Shown here piece by piece: positions 56,861 through 64,000 of a DNA stretch of 64,000 nt. The notes beneath the pieces are model-generated. The model did no database searches, was not told where the DNA came from, and saw only the letters and a list, made by a program, of their open reading frames with translations. The stretch covers positions 24,782 to 88,781 of the forward strand of contig NZ_LMVM01000003.1 in NCBI RefSeq assembly GCF_002287175.1. The letters run 5' to 3'. The translations under genes were made by a program, and so were the position numbers. Source of the DNA: Methanobacterium bryantii. Its GTDB lineage: Archaea; Methanobacteriota; Methanobacteria; Methanobacteriales; Methanobacteriaceae. The stretch's first letter is position 1; the number at the start of each line of letters is the position of its first letter.

Positions 56861-57643
56861 CTAATAAACTAACAATGCTACGCCTGAAATAAGCATGATG
56901 CCCATGGTCAAAGGCCCGTAGATTTTTTCAAAATTTTTGGGGTTAATTTTTTTAAGCAATTTAGGTCCTAAAAAGGCACCTACAACTGATCCGCATCCAA
57001 GGAGGAGTACCAGAGGTATATCAAGCCTTCCTAATAGTAAATATGTTCCTATACCTGTAACAGAGTTAAAGATAAGTACAAATATAGTTGTACCTACCAC
57101 CATCATGGCAGGCAGGCCTAAACTATAAAGCCCTGCAGTAACTGGCGGTGTTCCGCTTAGTCCAAAAACTCCCGCCAGTATTCCACCTGCCACTCCGAAA
57201 AGAGAAGCTATAATCCTTTTAGGTCCAGTAAGTTTTGAAGATTCTTTTTTAACTTCATTTTTGTTTTTACGTCTTTTAAGCATACTTCTCAGTGTTGGAA
57301 TCAGCATTATCAACATAAAAGCGCCTAAAATCTTTTTTAAAAGCACTGGAGGTATCATATTGGCAATATATGCCCCTATTACTGTACCCACTATTCCACC
57401 AATTCCTAAAATTAATCCTGTGCGAATATCTACATTACCTTCACGATAATGACTTAAGGCGCCTGCGGCAGTGGTGGGTAAAACGGATGCTAAAGATGTG
57501 GCCACAGCCACCTGCGGAGTTACACCAAAAATCAACGTCAAAACAGGTACATACAACCCTCCTCCGCCCCCACCTAAAGTGGACACGAAGAGGCCTATAA
57601 GAAATCCAAATAAAGGGATAAGAATTAAATTAAAATCAAACAT
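56861..57643 (-). CDS. TauE/SafE-family membrane exporter
   Basis: 260 residues with seven or eight membrane helices. TauE/SafE signatures include LVSTLGGGGGGLYVPVL near the start (glycine-rich first helix pair), VATSLASVLPTTAAG, and the second-half duplicate AGVFGLSGTPPVTAGL. The family exports sulfite, sulfoacetate or other organic anions. It starts five bases after the stop of the metallo-beta-lactamase gene, and its GAGGCG ribosome site lies in that gene's last codons. The two form an operon, so the exported anion may relate to the MBL enzyme's substrate. Confidence 0.88.
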   Translation of the reverse strand: MFDFNLILIPLFGFLIGLFVSTLGGGGGGLYVPVLTLIFGVTPQVAVATSLASVLPTTAAGALSHYREGNVDIRTGLILGIGGIVGTVIGAYIANMIPPVLLKKILGAFMLIMLIPTLRSMLKRRKNKNEVKKESSKLTGPKRIIASLFGVAGGILAGVFGLSGTPPVTAGLYSLGLPAMMVVGTTIFVLIFNSVTGIGTYLLLGRLDIPLVLLLGCGSVVGAFLGPKLLKKINPKNFEKIYGPLTMGIMLISGVALLVY

Positions 57644-57648
57644 TCAAA

Positions 57649-58389
57649 TTACGCCTCATCCTTATTAAACTCTTTAATTTTCTGGTTGGGGTTATCGTTA
57701 AACAGGCCTCCATGGTAAGTTATCACATTCTCAACATCATATTTTTCAAACTTTTTAAGCGAAGCTGCGGCTGTTTTTGCATCTTCTTCTGTTAAAACCA
57801 AGTTATTTGTCCCGACAAGTTGTCCTTCAGAGATATTCATTGCATCTCCCACTATGAGAGTTTTAGTTGCTTTATGGTACAAGCATATGTGTCCTGGTGT
57901 ATGGCCTGGAGTGTGAATGACTATAATTCCTCCGCAGTCTGCAAGCTCTTCTCCATCAGCCAAAGTTATATCAACTGGTGCATTGGTATTTTCAAATATA
58001 TACAAAACTTTTTTCTGTTCTTCTTCTGATAAATCGCTTATACGTTCCATAAACTTTGCGTTTACTCTTACAAGCTTTTTTTCACCTTTAATGTAGGGTT
58101 TATCTTCCTCGTGTGCAAGCACTTGGACTTCATGTAATTCGTCAAGGATATCTTTAATGCTGCTGATATGGTCAATATCCTGGTGTGTAACTATAATTTT
58201 ATCAAGACGTTCGGGTGGCACGCCAGCATCTTCCATTGCTTTTTTAATTACTGGTAAATTACCTGCCAATCCCGCATCGACCAAAATAGCTGTATTTTCA
58301 TCCCATATGAGAGTTGGATAAATTGTACTTTCTCTTCCCATCAGGTTCATAGGTATTTCTATCATCTCTATTCCATCTGCTATTTTCAC
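57649..58389 (-). CDS. Metallo-beta-lactamase-fold hydrolase
   Basis: 246 residues. The metal site is THQDIDHI (a variant of HxHxDH with Gln in place of the second His), then HTPGHTPGH, VGDAM with the bridging Asp, and YHGG near the end. The first-position change to THQD is also common in the YflN/glyoxalase-II-like group and does not by itself mean loss of activity. The start is GTG 58389 with GGAGCG seven bases upstream. It is the first gene of an operon with the TauE exporter. Substrate unknown. Confidence 0.88.
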   Translation of the reverse strand: MKIADGIEMIEIPMNLMGRESTIYPTLIWDENTAILVDAGLAGNLPVIKKAMEDAGVPPERLDKIIVTHQDIDHISSIKDILDELHEVQVLAHEEDKPYIKGEKKLVRVNAKFMERISDLSEEEQKKVLYIFENTNAPVDITLADGEELADCGGIIVIHTPGHTPGHICLYHKATKTLIVGDAMNISEGQLVGTNNLVLTEEDAKTAAASLKKFEKYDVENVITYHGGLFNDNPNQKIKEFNKDEA

Positions 58390-58409
58390 TTGTATCGCTC
58401 CATTTTATA

Positions 58410-58628
58410 TCAATCTTGACTGTCTAAATTTTCAAGTATTTTAAGCGCATAATCTCTCATTACATCGCTTTTAAAGATTATGAGCTTCTGATTTTTGTCT
58501 CTTCCGAAGACTACTAAATTATCTCCAGGTTTAATATCAAATCTATCTCTAGCTTCTTTAGGAATAACGATTTGTCCTCTCTCTTACCTTAACACTGCCC
58601 TAAAATGGTGATCCTTATAATTTCCCAT
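58410..58628 (-). pseudogene. AbrB-family regulator, broken tandem copy
   Basis: The frame starts at ATG 58628 (GGAGAT upstream) as MGNYKDHHF and, after an in-frame TAA, resumes as ERGQIVIPKEARDRFDIKPG and DNLVVFGRDKNQKLII. It is closely similar to the intact copy at 58851-59072, including the ending ALKILENLDSQD. The interruption is a short register shift: GSVKV is readable in another frame between two small indels. It is dead unless those are sequencing errors. Confidence 0.85.
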
Positions 58629-58850
58629 GACGGTATCTCCTCTTTATTTACAGAATCGAATTTAACATATGTTGTATGTTAAATCATGTATTTCATACAA
58701 TTCATATTTAAACAAGTATATTCTTGAATCAGTACTTAAATCTTACGATCCAAATTTACAAATTAATGGATGAAAACAGAGAAAAAAACATTAAATAACA
58801 AAAAATTGATTGAAAATAATTAAAAGTAATATTTAAAAATAAAAAATGAA

Positions 58851-59072
58851 TTAATCTTGACTATCTAAGTCTTCAAGTATTTTAAGCGCAAAATCTCTCA
58901 TTACATTCTCTTTTACAATTACAAGCTTTTGGTTTTTATCTTTTCCAAAGACTACCAGGCTGTCTCCAGGTTTAATATCAAATGTATCCCTGGCTTCTTT
59001 AGGAATAACTATTTGTCCACGTTCACCAACTTTAACACTGCCGAAAAAATGATTATCCTTATAACTTCCCAT
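58851..59072 (-). CDS. AbrB-family (SpoVT/AbrB swapped-hairpin) regulator
   Basis: 73 residues from ATG 59072, supported by GGAGG nine bases upstream. A longer frame continues upstream but lacks a ribosome site. The swapped-hairpin DNA-binding core is SVKVGERGQIVIPKEARDTF, followed by DIKPGDSLVVFGKDKNQKL. The C-terminal MRDFALKILEDLDSQD is a short helix. It should be a dimeric DNA-binding regulator. The broken copy lies downstream on the same strand, and the MBL-TauE operon may be its target. Confidence 0.9.
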   Translation of the reverse strand: MGSYKDNHFFGSVKVGERGQIVIPKEARDTFDIKPGDSLVVFGKDKNQKLVIVKENVMRDFALKILEDLDSQD

Positions 59073-59525
59073 AATATATTCCTCCATCATTTCATATAAG
59101 TAATATTTATCATACAATTCATATCTAAACTACTATATCCAAGAGTCTTTATTTAAACTTTGTGGAGCTAGAATACTGAAATTTGCGATAGAATTTTAAA
59201 TTAATGTATTTTAAATCCAATATTTTCTTTAAAAATATTCCAAACTAGAAATATATCATTTTTATTTAATTACATGTTAATTCAAAAATTTTACTTATCT
59301 GTAGATTAATATAATCAGTTAAGAAAATTACATTTTTCTATTAAAATAAATTAGACCTACAAAATATCTGATATTTTCAAATGTATAATATTTTCTATGC
59401 TGAAAATATTAAAAAAAACAATATACTTATAAAGTTTGAAATATGATAAATGTAAAAGTATAAAAGCCCAAAATTCCAATAAGAGCATAAATTATTAGGA
59501 ACAATAAACTTTTGGAAATGAATAC
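59073..59525. other. Gene-free divergent promoter region
   Basis: About 450 bases between the AbrB and exonuclease genes, very AT-rich. A TATA-like AAAGTATAAAAGC (about 59454-59466) suits the right-hand gene. No other structure recognised. Confidence 0.4.
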
Positions 59526-60473
59526 ATGGAATACGAAAATGCCCAGAAATTAAAGGAAAAACTGTTAGATGATCATGATGGAATAGCCCTTGAGGATCTA
59601 ATAAATGGAAACGAAATTGTCACTGATAGCGGCACTTGTTACGATATAGAAAACCGATCCACGCTTAAATTTAATATGTTACATCAAGAAAAAGCAAAAG
59701 AAAAAATTTTATCAGATTTAAAACTATTAAATGGAATTGGAGTATCAAGGGAACTAAAATTGCAGAGTGAAGGGTACAAAACTATTGAAGACCTAGTGGA
59801 GCATGAAAGGTTTGGTATGGAGGCATCTAATTTATTAAAAATTGTTAATGGGTGCAACAAATGTGATATATCTGATAGGATCTCAGAATGTTACCCAAAA
59901 TCACATCCTATGTCCTTATTTTCATCTAGTTTTTCTAATGATGAAGATTTCATCTTTTTAGATATAGAAACTCTGGGATTTAGTAACGTTCCCATAATCC
60001 TTTTAGGTGTTGCCAAGCTTCATGGAAATGAGATATGCGTAAACCAGTACCTGTCACGGAGTGTAGGGGAAGAAAGTGCAGTTTTAGATGCTTTCTCATC
60101 TCATGTTGAAGATGAAAGTGTATTTGTAACATTTAATGGGCAGACATTTGATATTCCTTATATTCGAAACAGAATGAAATATTTCGGCATTAAAAAGAAT
60201 TTAAACATGCCTCACTTTGATTTACTTCACTTTTCACGGCGTACATGGAGTGATGAATTACCAAACTGCCAGTTAACAACAATTGAAAACCATTTATTTG
60301 GTATAGAACGAATAGATGACGTACCAAGTGGATTAGTACCTGCATTTTATAAGACCTACATTAAAACTCAAAATATTGGACCTTTAGTTCCAATAATTGA
60401 GCACAACAGACAGGATATAATTACTCTGGCATTGATATTCTCCAGACTACATGCTGAATATTCTACATATTAA
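59526..60473 (+). CDS. RNase H-like exonuclease (YprB/RNase_H_2 family, DEDDh)
   Basis: 315 residues. The catalytic acids are D146 and E148 (FLDIETLG), D209 (FNGQTFDIPYIRNR), and H293 plus D297 (EHNRQDI), the DEDDh set of 3'-5' exonucleases in this family. Residues 60-110 look like a helix-hairpin-helix DNA-binding segment (LLNGIGVSRELKLQSEGY). The family resembles the YprB and Cas4-associated RNase H-like exonucleases of bacteria and archaea. It is probably a DNA or RNA 3' end-processing enzyme. No ribosome site is clear at ATG 59526. Confidence 0.85.
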   Translation: MEYENAQKLKEKLLDDHDGIALEDLINGNEIVTDSGTCYDIENRSTLKFNMLHQEKAKEKILSDLKLLNGIGVSRELKLQSEGYKTIEDLVEHERFGMEASNLLKIVNGCNKCDISDRISECYPKSHPMSLFSSSFSNDEDFIFLDIETLGFSNVPIILLGVAKLHGNEICVNQYLSRSVGEESAVLDAFSSHVEDESVFVTFNGQTFDIPYIRNRMKYFGIKKNLNMPHFDLLHFSRRTWSDELPNCQLTTIENHLFGIERIDDVPSGLVPAFYKTYIKTQNIGPLVPIIEHNRQDIITLALIFSRLHAEYSTY

Positions 60474-60592
60474 CCACTTGAGATCTATATATTTACTAGA
60501 ATAATTCATAAATCAGTTCCCATATAAATTATTACAAAATTACACTTAACATATTTATATCATGCACTTGTCTCAGTTATGGAGGCGGAAAT

Positions 60593-61504
60593 ATGAATAG
60601 TAAACCTATCAAAATTTTATTAATAGAAGATAACAGAGAAGATGCTGTAATCATAAGGGAAATGTTAAAAGAAACACCAAATATCTCGTTTGAATTAAAT
60701 CATGTTGATAGACTTAAAAATGGATTTGAAAGTCTTTTTAATGACACATTTGATGTTTTACTCCTTGATTTAAATTTACCTGATAGCTGGGGATTTGATA
60801 CTTTTATTAGAACTTATGATCAGACCCCGGAGTTACCTATAGTAATTATGAGTGGATTTGATGATGAAGATATTGCTGTTAAGGCTGTTCGTGAAGGTGC
60901 ACAGGATTATCTAATTAAAGGACAGATCGACGGTCGGTTGTTGGCTCGTTCAATTTCTTACGCTATTGAACGTAAAGAAACTGAAAAAGAATTAATGAAA
61001 AGCCATAAAGATCAAAGAGAACTGATTGAATGGCATGAAAAAGAACTGCTTGAAACAGAAAGAAAACTGCAGGAAGAAATTGAAGAAAAGGAAAATGTAG
61101 AAAATAAATTGATTGATGCGCTCAAAACTGTAGAAATAGAAAGATCAAAACTGGATACTCTAATCAACAATTTATCTGTTGGAATTTTAATTGTAGAAGC
61201 CGCTTCGGGTAAACCTCTTATTAAAAATAAAAAATTGGAGGATATCTGGGTTGATTGTTTAGAGATAGAAGAACTTGCTGAATACTGCTATTACAATTGC
61301 TCCCATCCTGATGGGAGGCCCTATGAACTTGAAGACTGGCCATTAACACGTTCTATTACAAACGGTGAAGAAGTTGAAGAAGAAAAGATCATTATTTCAA
61401 AGGAAGACGGTACAAAAAGCATAGTAATTAGTAGTTCTGTACCCATACGTGATACTAACGGCCAGATAGTAATGGGAATGTCTATTTTCTCAGATGGAGA
61501 TTAA
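60593..61504 (+). CDS. Response regulator with coiled coil and PAS domain, no kinase domain
   Basis: 303 residues. A receiver domain (residues 1-125) has LLIEDNRED, LLLDLNLPDSWG with the phospho-acceptor Asp, IVIMSG and LIKGQ. A helical linker of about 60 residues (MKSHKDQRELIEWHEKELLE...) leads to a PAS domain (about 195-303) that starts with LDTLINNLSVGILIVEA. The protein ends after PAS, with no kinase or DNA-binding output, so it likely signals by protein contact. GGAGGCG precedes ATG. A large imperfect hairpin follows the stop codon. Confidence 0.88.
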   Translation: MNSKPIKILLIEDNREDAVIIREMLKETPNISFELNHVDRLKNGFESLFNDTFDVLLLDLNLPDSWGFDTFIRTYDQTPELPIVIMSGFDDEDIAVKAVREGAQDYLIKGQIDGRLLARSISYAIERKETEKELMKSHKDQRELIEWHEKELLETERKLQEEIEEKENVENKLIDALKTVEIERSKLDTLINNLSVGILIVEAASGKPLIKNKKLEDIWVDCLEIEELAEYCYYNCSHPDGRPYELEDWPLTRSITNGEEVEEEKIIISKEDGTKSIVISSSVPIRDTNGQIVMGMSIFSDGD

Positions 61505-61532
61505 TTTAATTATTTATATTTATTTTGGGCTA

Positions 61533-61613
61533 GGATATCTAGACCTTGAAAATTTAGAAACTCTATGGCTGATTTTGATGATTCTAAAATTAGTCAAGTA
61601 TGTCTAGACATCC
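61533..61613 (+). repeat. Long imperfect hairpin after the response regulator gene
   Basis: GGATATCTAGAC near 61533 pairs with GTCTAGACATCC ending at 61613 (one mismatch). Inside, CTTGAAAATTTAGAA can pair with TTCTAAAATTAGTCAAG, with small bulges, around a 20-base loop. It may be a 3' RNA structure, a terminator or a palindromic element. Confidence 0.5.
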
Positions 61614-61744
61614 CATTTAATTTAAGTAATTCCAATTATAAAATAATTACTACTTTTTAATTTTAAAGTATGATATTATAAGTTAATTTTAAAAATTAAA
61701 TAAAACAATTTTAACTTATTTTAAGCACTGTAACCAATTATTAT

Positions 61745-62254
61745 TTATTCCAATTTTTTAAGAGCTGCTTCAGTAAATGCAGGAATATCATCAGGTCCAC
61801 GACTTGAAATTATATTGCCATCTTCAACAACTTCCCTGTTTACATACTCTGCTCCAGCATTTTTAATATCCTGAACAATAGATTTCCACCCGGCTACTTT
61901 TCGTCCTTCAATAACCTGGGCTGTAATTAAAAGCTGAGGAGCATGACAAATTGCAAAAACTGGCTTATCACTTTCAACAAATTCTTTCACAAACTCCACT
62001 ACATTCTCATCTTCTCTTAGTTTATCTGGAGAACATCCACCTGGAATAAAGATCGCGTCAAAATCATTTACTGATACATCTCCTGCTGATTTATCAACAA
62101 TGACTTTTGTTTTTTCTTCTTTTCCTCCTACTGTTTGTCCTCTTTTTAATCCTATATGAGTTAATTCATGCCCCTTTTCTTTAAAAGATTTTGAAGGTTT
62201 AGTATATTCTATATCTTCAAATTTTGGTCCTATTAAAACTCCTATTTTGCTCAT
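61745..62254 (-). CDS. DJ-1/PfpI-family protein
   Basis: 169 residues. The nucleophile elbow is FAICHAPQLL with C103 and H104, and the acidic partner precedes it in the family's flavodoxin-like fold (FIPGGCSPDKLR, IGLKRG). It matches the PfpI branch, variously reported as proteases or as protein/nucleotide deglycases. Activity here is not proved. AGGAGTGA lies eight bases before ATG, a strong ribosome site. It is a single gene; the 240-base gap after it holds the response-regulator hairpin. Confidence 0.9.
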   Translation of the reverse strand: MSKIGVLIGPKFEDIEYTKPSKSFKEKGHELTHIGLKRGQTVGGKEEKTKVIVDKSAGDVSVNDFDAIFIPGGCSPDKLREDENVVEFVKEFVESDKPVFAICHAPQLLITAQVIEGRKVAGWKSIVQDIKNAGAEYVNREVVEDGNIISSRGPDDIPAFTEAALKKLE

Positions 62255-62541
62255 TTAATTCACTCCTGCTTCTCTATATTAATTTCCAATATGTTGTTAT
62301 TAATTTTATACTTAATATTATTAAAATAAATCGTGCATAACTTAAATAGATTAATTAACTCACAATTAACACTGCAAATATAATTAAACTAAATAGAATT
62401 AATTTTTAAAATTAAATCTTTAAATCTGTTTATAAGTTTAATACACTTTTAAAATATTAAAAGCACGCCCCACATAAATACGTTTTTGCATATATTCTAA
62501 AAAAGCAAAAGTATAAATTAAGTATAAATTAAGTTCAACCT

Positions 62542-62589
62542 GTGGGAAGATTTTAAAGAAAAAGACTTCATCTATGTGCGTCTTCCCAC
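62542..62589 (+). ncRNA. Candidate structured small RNA with tandem TATA boxes
   Basis: GTGGGAAGA (62542-62550) pairs perfectly with TCTTCCCAC (62581-62589) around a 30-base loop. Two TATA-like copies (GTATAAATTAA at 62511 and 62522) lie just upstream; the first would start transcription at the stem. The layout is close to that of the candidate at 14199-14253. No ribosome site or frame. Confidence 0.45.
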
Positions 62590-62695
62590 CATTAAAATAG
62601 ATTTAATAAATTAGTGTGTTTATCAGTTTATTTGATTTAATTGTACTATTTAATATAGAATTATCTATTTTTATATTTTATAAAACGCTCATGTC

Positions 62696-62741
62696 CATGT
62701 GCATGAGTTATACTTTATGTTAAAAACAATTTTATATTTTA
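62696..62741 (-). repeat. Truncated end of dispersed repeat family R1
   Basis: CGCTCATGTCCATG followed by GAGTTATACTTTATGTTAAA matches the reverse complement of the right end of copies A-C (with TGCAT inserted). It ends abruptly after about 46 bases. Confidence 0.6.
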
Positions 62742-62900
62742 ATTAAAAAAATCGACGTTAAATATTCCTTATTTAGGGTAAAATACAGTATAACAGGTTC
62801 GATGTATTTAATATCAATATCTATACTCCAAAATCATTTAAGTAACTATCTTCTGTTTAAAATCTAAACAAAAATGTGGAGGAATAATAATATATTTTTT

Positions 62901-63019
62901 GGCTCTGTAGAAATCATCAGATATTTGTGAAATTATTCTTAAATTTTGTGTAGTATATTTAAATGTCATACTTGAACCACACAATATTATCTAATTTTTT
63001 CAATGTTTTCTACAGAGCC
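62901..63019. mobile_element. MITE with GGCTCTGTAGAAA terminal inverted repeats (119 bp)
   Basis: GGCTCTGTAGAAA (62901-62913) and TTTCTACAGAGCC (63007-63019) are perfect 13-bp inverted ends; including neighbouring bases, 17 of 18 match. The interior is AT-rich and non-coding. GGCTCTGT-type ends are typical of IS6/IS240-like elements, so this may be a miniature non-autonomous derivative. No clear target-site duplication could be seen, and no transposase occurs in the window. Confidence 0.65.
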
Positions 63020-63314
63020 ATTATTTTATATTATCATTCCAATCACATTGATTAAACTATCAAACCAATCATGTACAGTTATAATGTAAAAGTTTAACTA
63101 TTTAAAATTTGCCATAATTCTATTTTTGACATGTAGCCGAATATAACTCATTAATTAAGCGTTAATTTATTTTTTAGAAAGTAAAACCATGAATGTATTC
63201 AGGCATATTTGTCTCTATTTTAAAAAAATAAACATTATTTGCGGCATTTGCATTTTTAATATCTGACTTTTCGATATGCAAAGGTATATAAATCAGGAGG
63301 ATCTACTATCTAAC

Positions 63315-63485
63315 TGTATCATAAAAAGTTCCATTTGGTCACTACTCCCAGATAGTGACCAATACCTATTATTTTCAAATAGCTATTCAGTCCACTCCTT
63401 GCACATGATACATTACCTTGTATGTATTCCTTGAAAAAAGAGCATGTCAGTTATCCGAAAATATCGGGTAACTAAATCTGCTCTT
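63315..63485 (+). ncRNA. Candidate structured RNA (about 170 nt) with TATA box
   Basis: TATATAAAT (63285-63293) sits about 25 bases upstream of TGTATCAT (63315-63322), which pairs with ATGATACA (63405-63412). Inside it a 10-bp perfect stem TTGGTCACTA (63335-63344) / TAGTGACCAA (63353-63362) and a 5-bp CTATT/AATAG hairpin form. Downstream, AAGAGCA (63438-63444) / TGCTCTT (63479-63485) encloses AGTTATCCGA (63449-63458) / TCGGGTAACT (63464-63473). A T-rich tail (TTTTCTCTATTTT) follows. GC is higher than nearby. No ribosome site leads to a frame. Confidence 0.55.
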
Positions 63486-63637
63486 GATAATTTTCTCTAT
63501 TTTGCGTCTATCAAATAAAAGATCTAGTTTTAAACCAAGTTCGAGAACTTTTATTATACATTTCTAACTTTAATTCTTTTTACAACTAGATTAAAATATA
63601 TAATTAGAAAAAATAGGAAATATGTTAAAATTATTTA

Positions 63638-63783
63638 CGCTCATGCCTAAAATGTTTTGTAAATAATATTGCTTCACTCGTGTGTCTGGTTAATTATATT
63701 GTATTTTTTAAGGTAAATCCCATATAATCAATTAAAACTACATTTAACATAAAGTATAACTCAAGCACAGGATCATGGACATG
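63638..63783 (+). repeat. Dispersed repeat family R1, copy C
   Basis: Starts with CGCTCATG and follows copies A and B (TCGTGTGTCTGGTTAATTAT, CATATAATCAATTAAAAC) to GGATCATGGACATG, then joins the hairpin array instead of finishing with AGCG. A 71-codon frame crossing this joint is judged spurious. Confidence 0.8.
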
Positions 63784-64000
63784 TAAAAATCTCTCAAAAA
63801 ACCGAAGGTTTTTTGGAGCGCAAAATTAGAAATTTTGCAAGCCGTCGAAAATTCGTAGAATTTTTGGGCCGCAAAATTAGAAATTTTGCAAGCTGTCAAA
63901 ATCTTTGATTTTGACGCGACAAATACGAAGTATTTGTCCGCTGCGATTTTTACGGTCACAAAAACCTTCGAAAACTGTTAAATCTTTGATTTGACGCATC
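63784..64000. repeat. Second array of short hairpins (H2), runs off the window
   Basis: At least seven consecutive hairpins in the style of H1: AAAAAACC-GAA-GGTTTTTT, GCAAAATT-AGA-AATTTTGC (twice), AAAATTC-GTA-GAATTTT, GTCAAAATC-TTT-GATTTTGAC, ACAAATAC-GAA-GTATTTGT and GTTAAATC-TTT-GATTTGAC. It begins exactly where copy C of R1 stops and continues past the right edge. Confidence 0.85.

Noticed and set aside
62785..62800. GGTTCGAT, like a tRNA T-loop
   Set aside because: No acceptor, D or anticodon arms can be formed around it.
63744..63959. 71-codon minus-strand frame
   Set aside because: It crosses the junction of R1 copy C and the second hairpin array and contains the repeated K-ISNFA unit produced by the duplicated hairpin.

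Overview
The window looks like chromosomal DNA from a mesophilic methanogen of the genus Methanobacterium or a close relative (Methanobacteriota). The base composition is strongly AT-rich. The genes are archaeal: a TATA-binding protein, a TRAM RNA-binding protein, an FprA-type F420H2 oxidase, DUF2769 and DUF6884 proteins, HisKA_2 kinases with methanogen-style 7TM sensors, an Lhr helicase paired with an archaeal phosphoesterase, and an MCM-derived ATPase. Genes begin with ATG, GTG or TTG. Many have GGAGG or AGGTGAT ribosome sites, and others appear leaderless, with a TATA element about 25 bases upstream of the start. No rRNA or tRNA gene and no CRISPR array was seen.

Layout. 1-10.5 kb is core and housekeeping: a partial UbiA-like enzyme, a sensor kinase, the F420H2 oxidase, a ZIP metal transporter, a holin-phosphodiesterase fusion, a metallophosphoesterase and a MetX-like hydrolase. 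10.5-14.4 kb is gene-poor, with a missed 58-aa zinc ribbon, the first copy of a dispersed repeat, TBP and a candidate small RNA. 14.4-28.6 kb holds MinD, a cytosine-deaminase-like enzyme, an orphan substrate-binding protein, an MFS exporter, glutaredoxin, a response regulator, a nitrilase-family amidase, MsrB, a HEAT-repeat protein, the phosphoesterase/Lhr pair and a secreted protein. 28.8-36 kb is repeat-rich with small hypothetical genes, TRAM, SHOCT and TPR proteins.

36.2-51.5 kb is an accessory island that reads like a defence cluster. It holds an MCM-like ATPase whose N-terminus is replaced by a GIY-YIG-type T5orf172/MUG113 domain, a frameshifted FRG-domain gene, a decayed DUF2971 gene, a two-gene unit with a PD-(D/E)XK-like nuclease, a HEPN protein, a zinc-finger/transglutaminase-fold protein, a multi-zinc-finger HNH endonuclease and a RloC/PrrC-like ATPase with the anticodon-nuclease triad. 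51.7-62.3 kb returns to ordinary functions: NERD protein, a frameshifted MFS exporter with a PadR regulator and palindromic operators, a TauE/metallo-beta-lactamase operon, AbrB regulators (one dead), an RNase H-like exonuclease, a response regulator and a DJ-1 protein. 62.3-64 kb is free of protein genes but full of structured DNA: candidate RNAs, a MITE, and repeats.

The most unusual non-coding signal is a family of closely packed short hairpins (29.26-29.48 kb and 63.78-64.0 kb). Each has an A-rich left arm, usually a 3-base loop and a T-rich right arm, and the stem pairs co-vary between arrays. The hairpins repeatedly lie beside a second repeat family of about 140-150 bp with CGCTCATG...CATGAGCG ends. 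Two or three intergenic segments combine a well-placed TATA element with long perfect stems and may be undescribed small RNAs.
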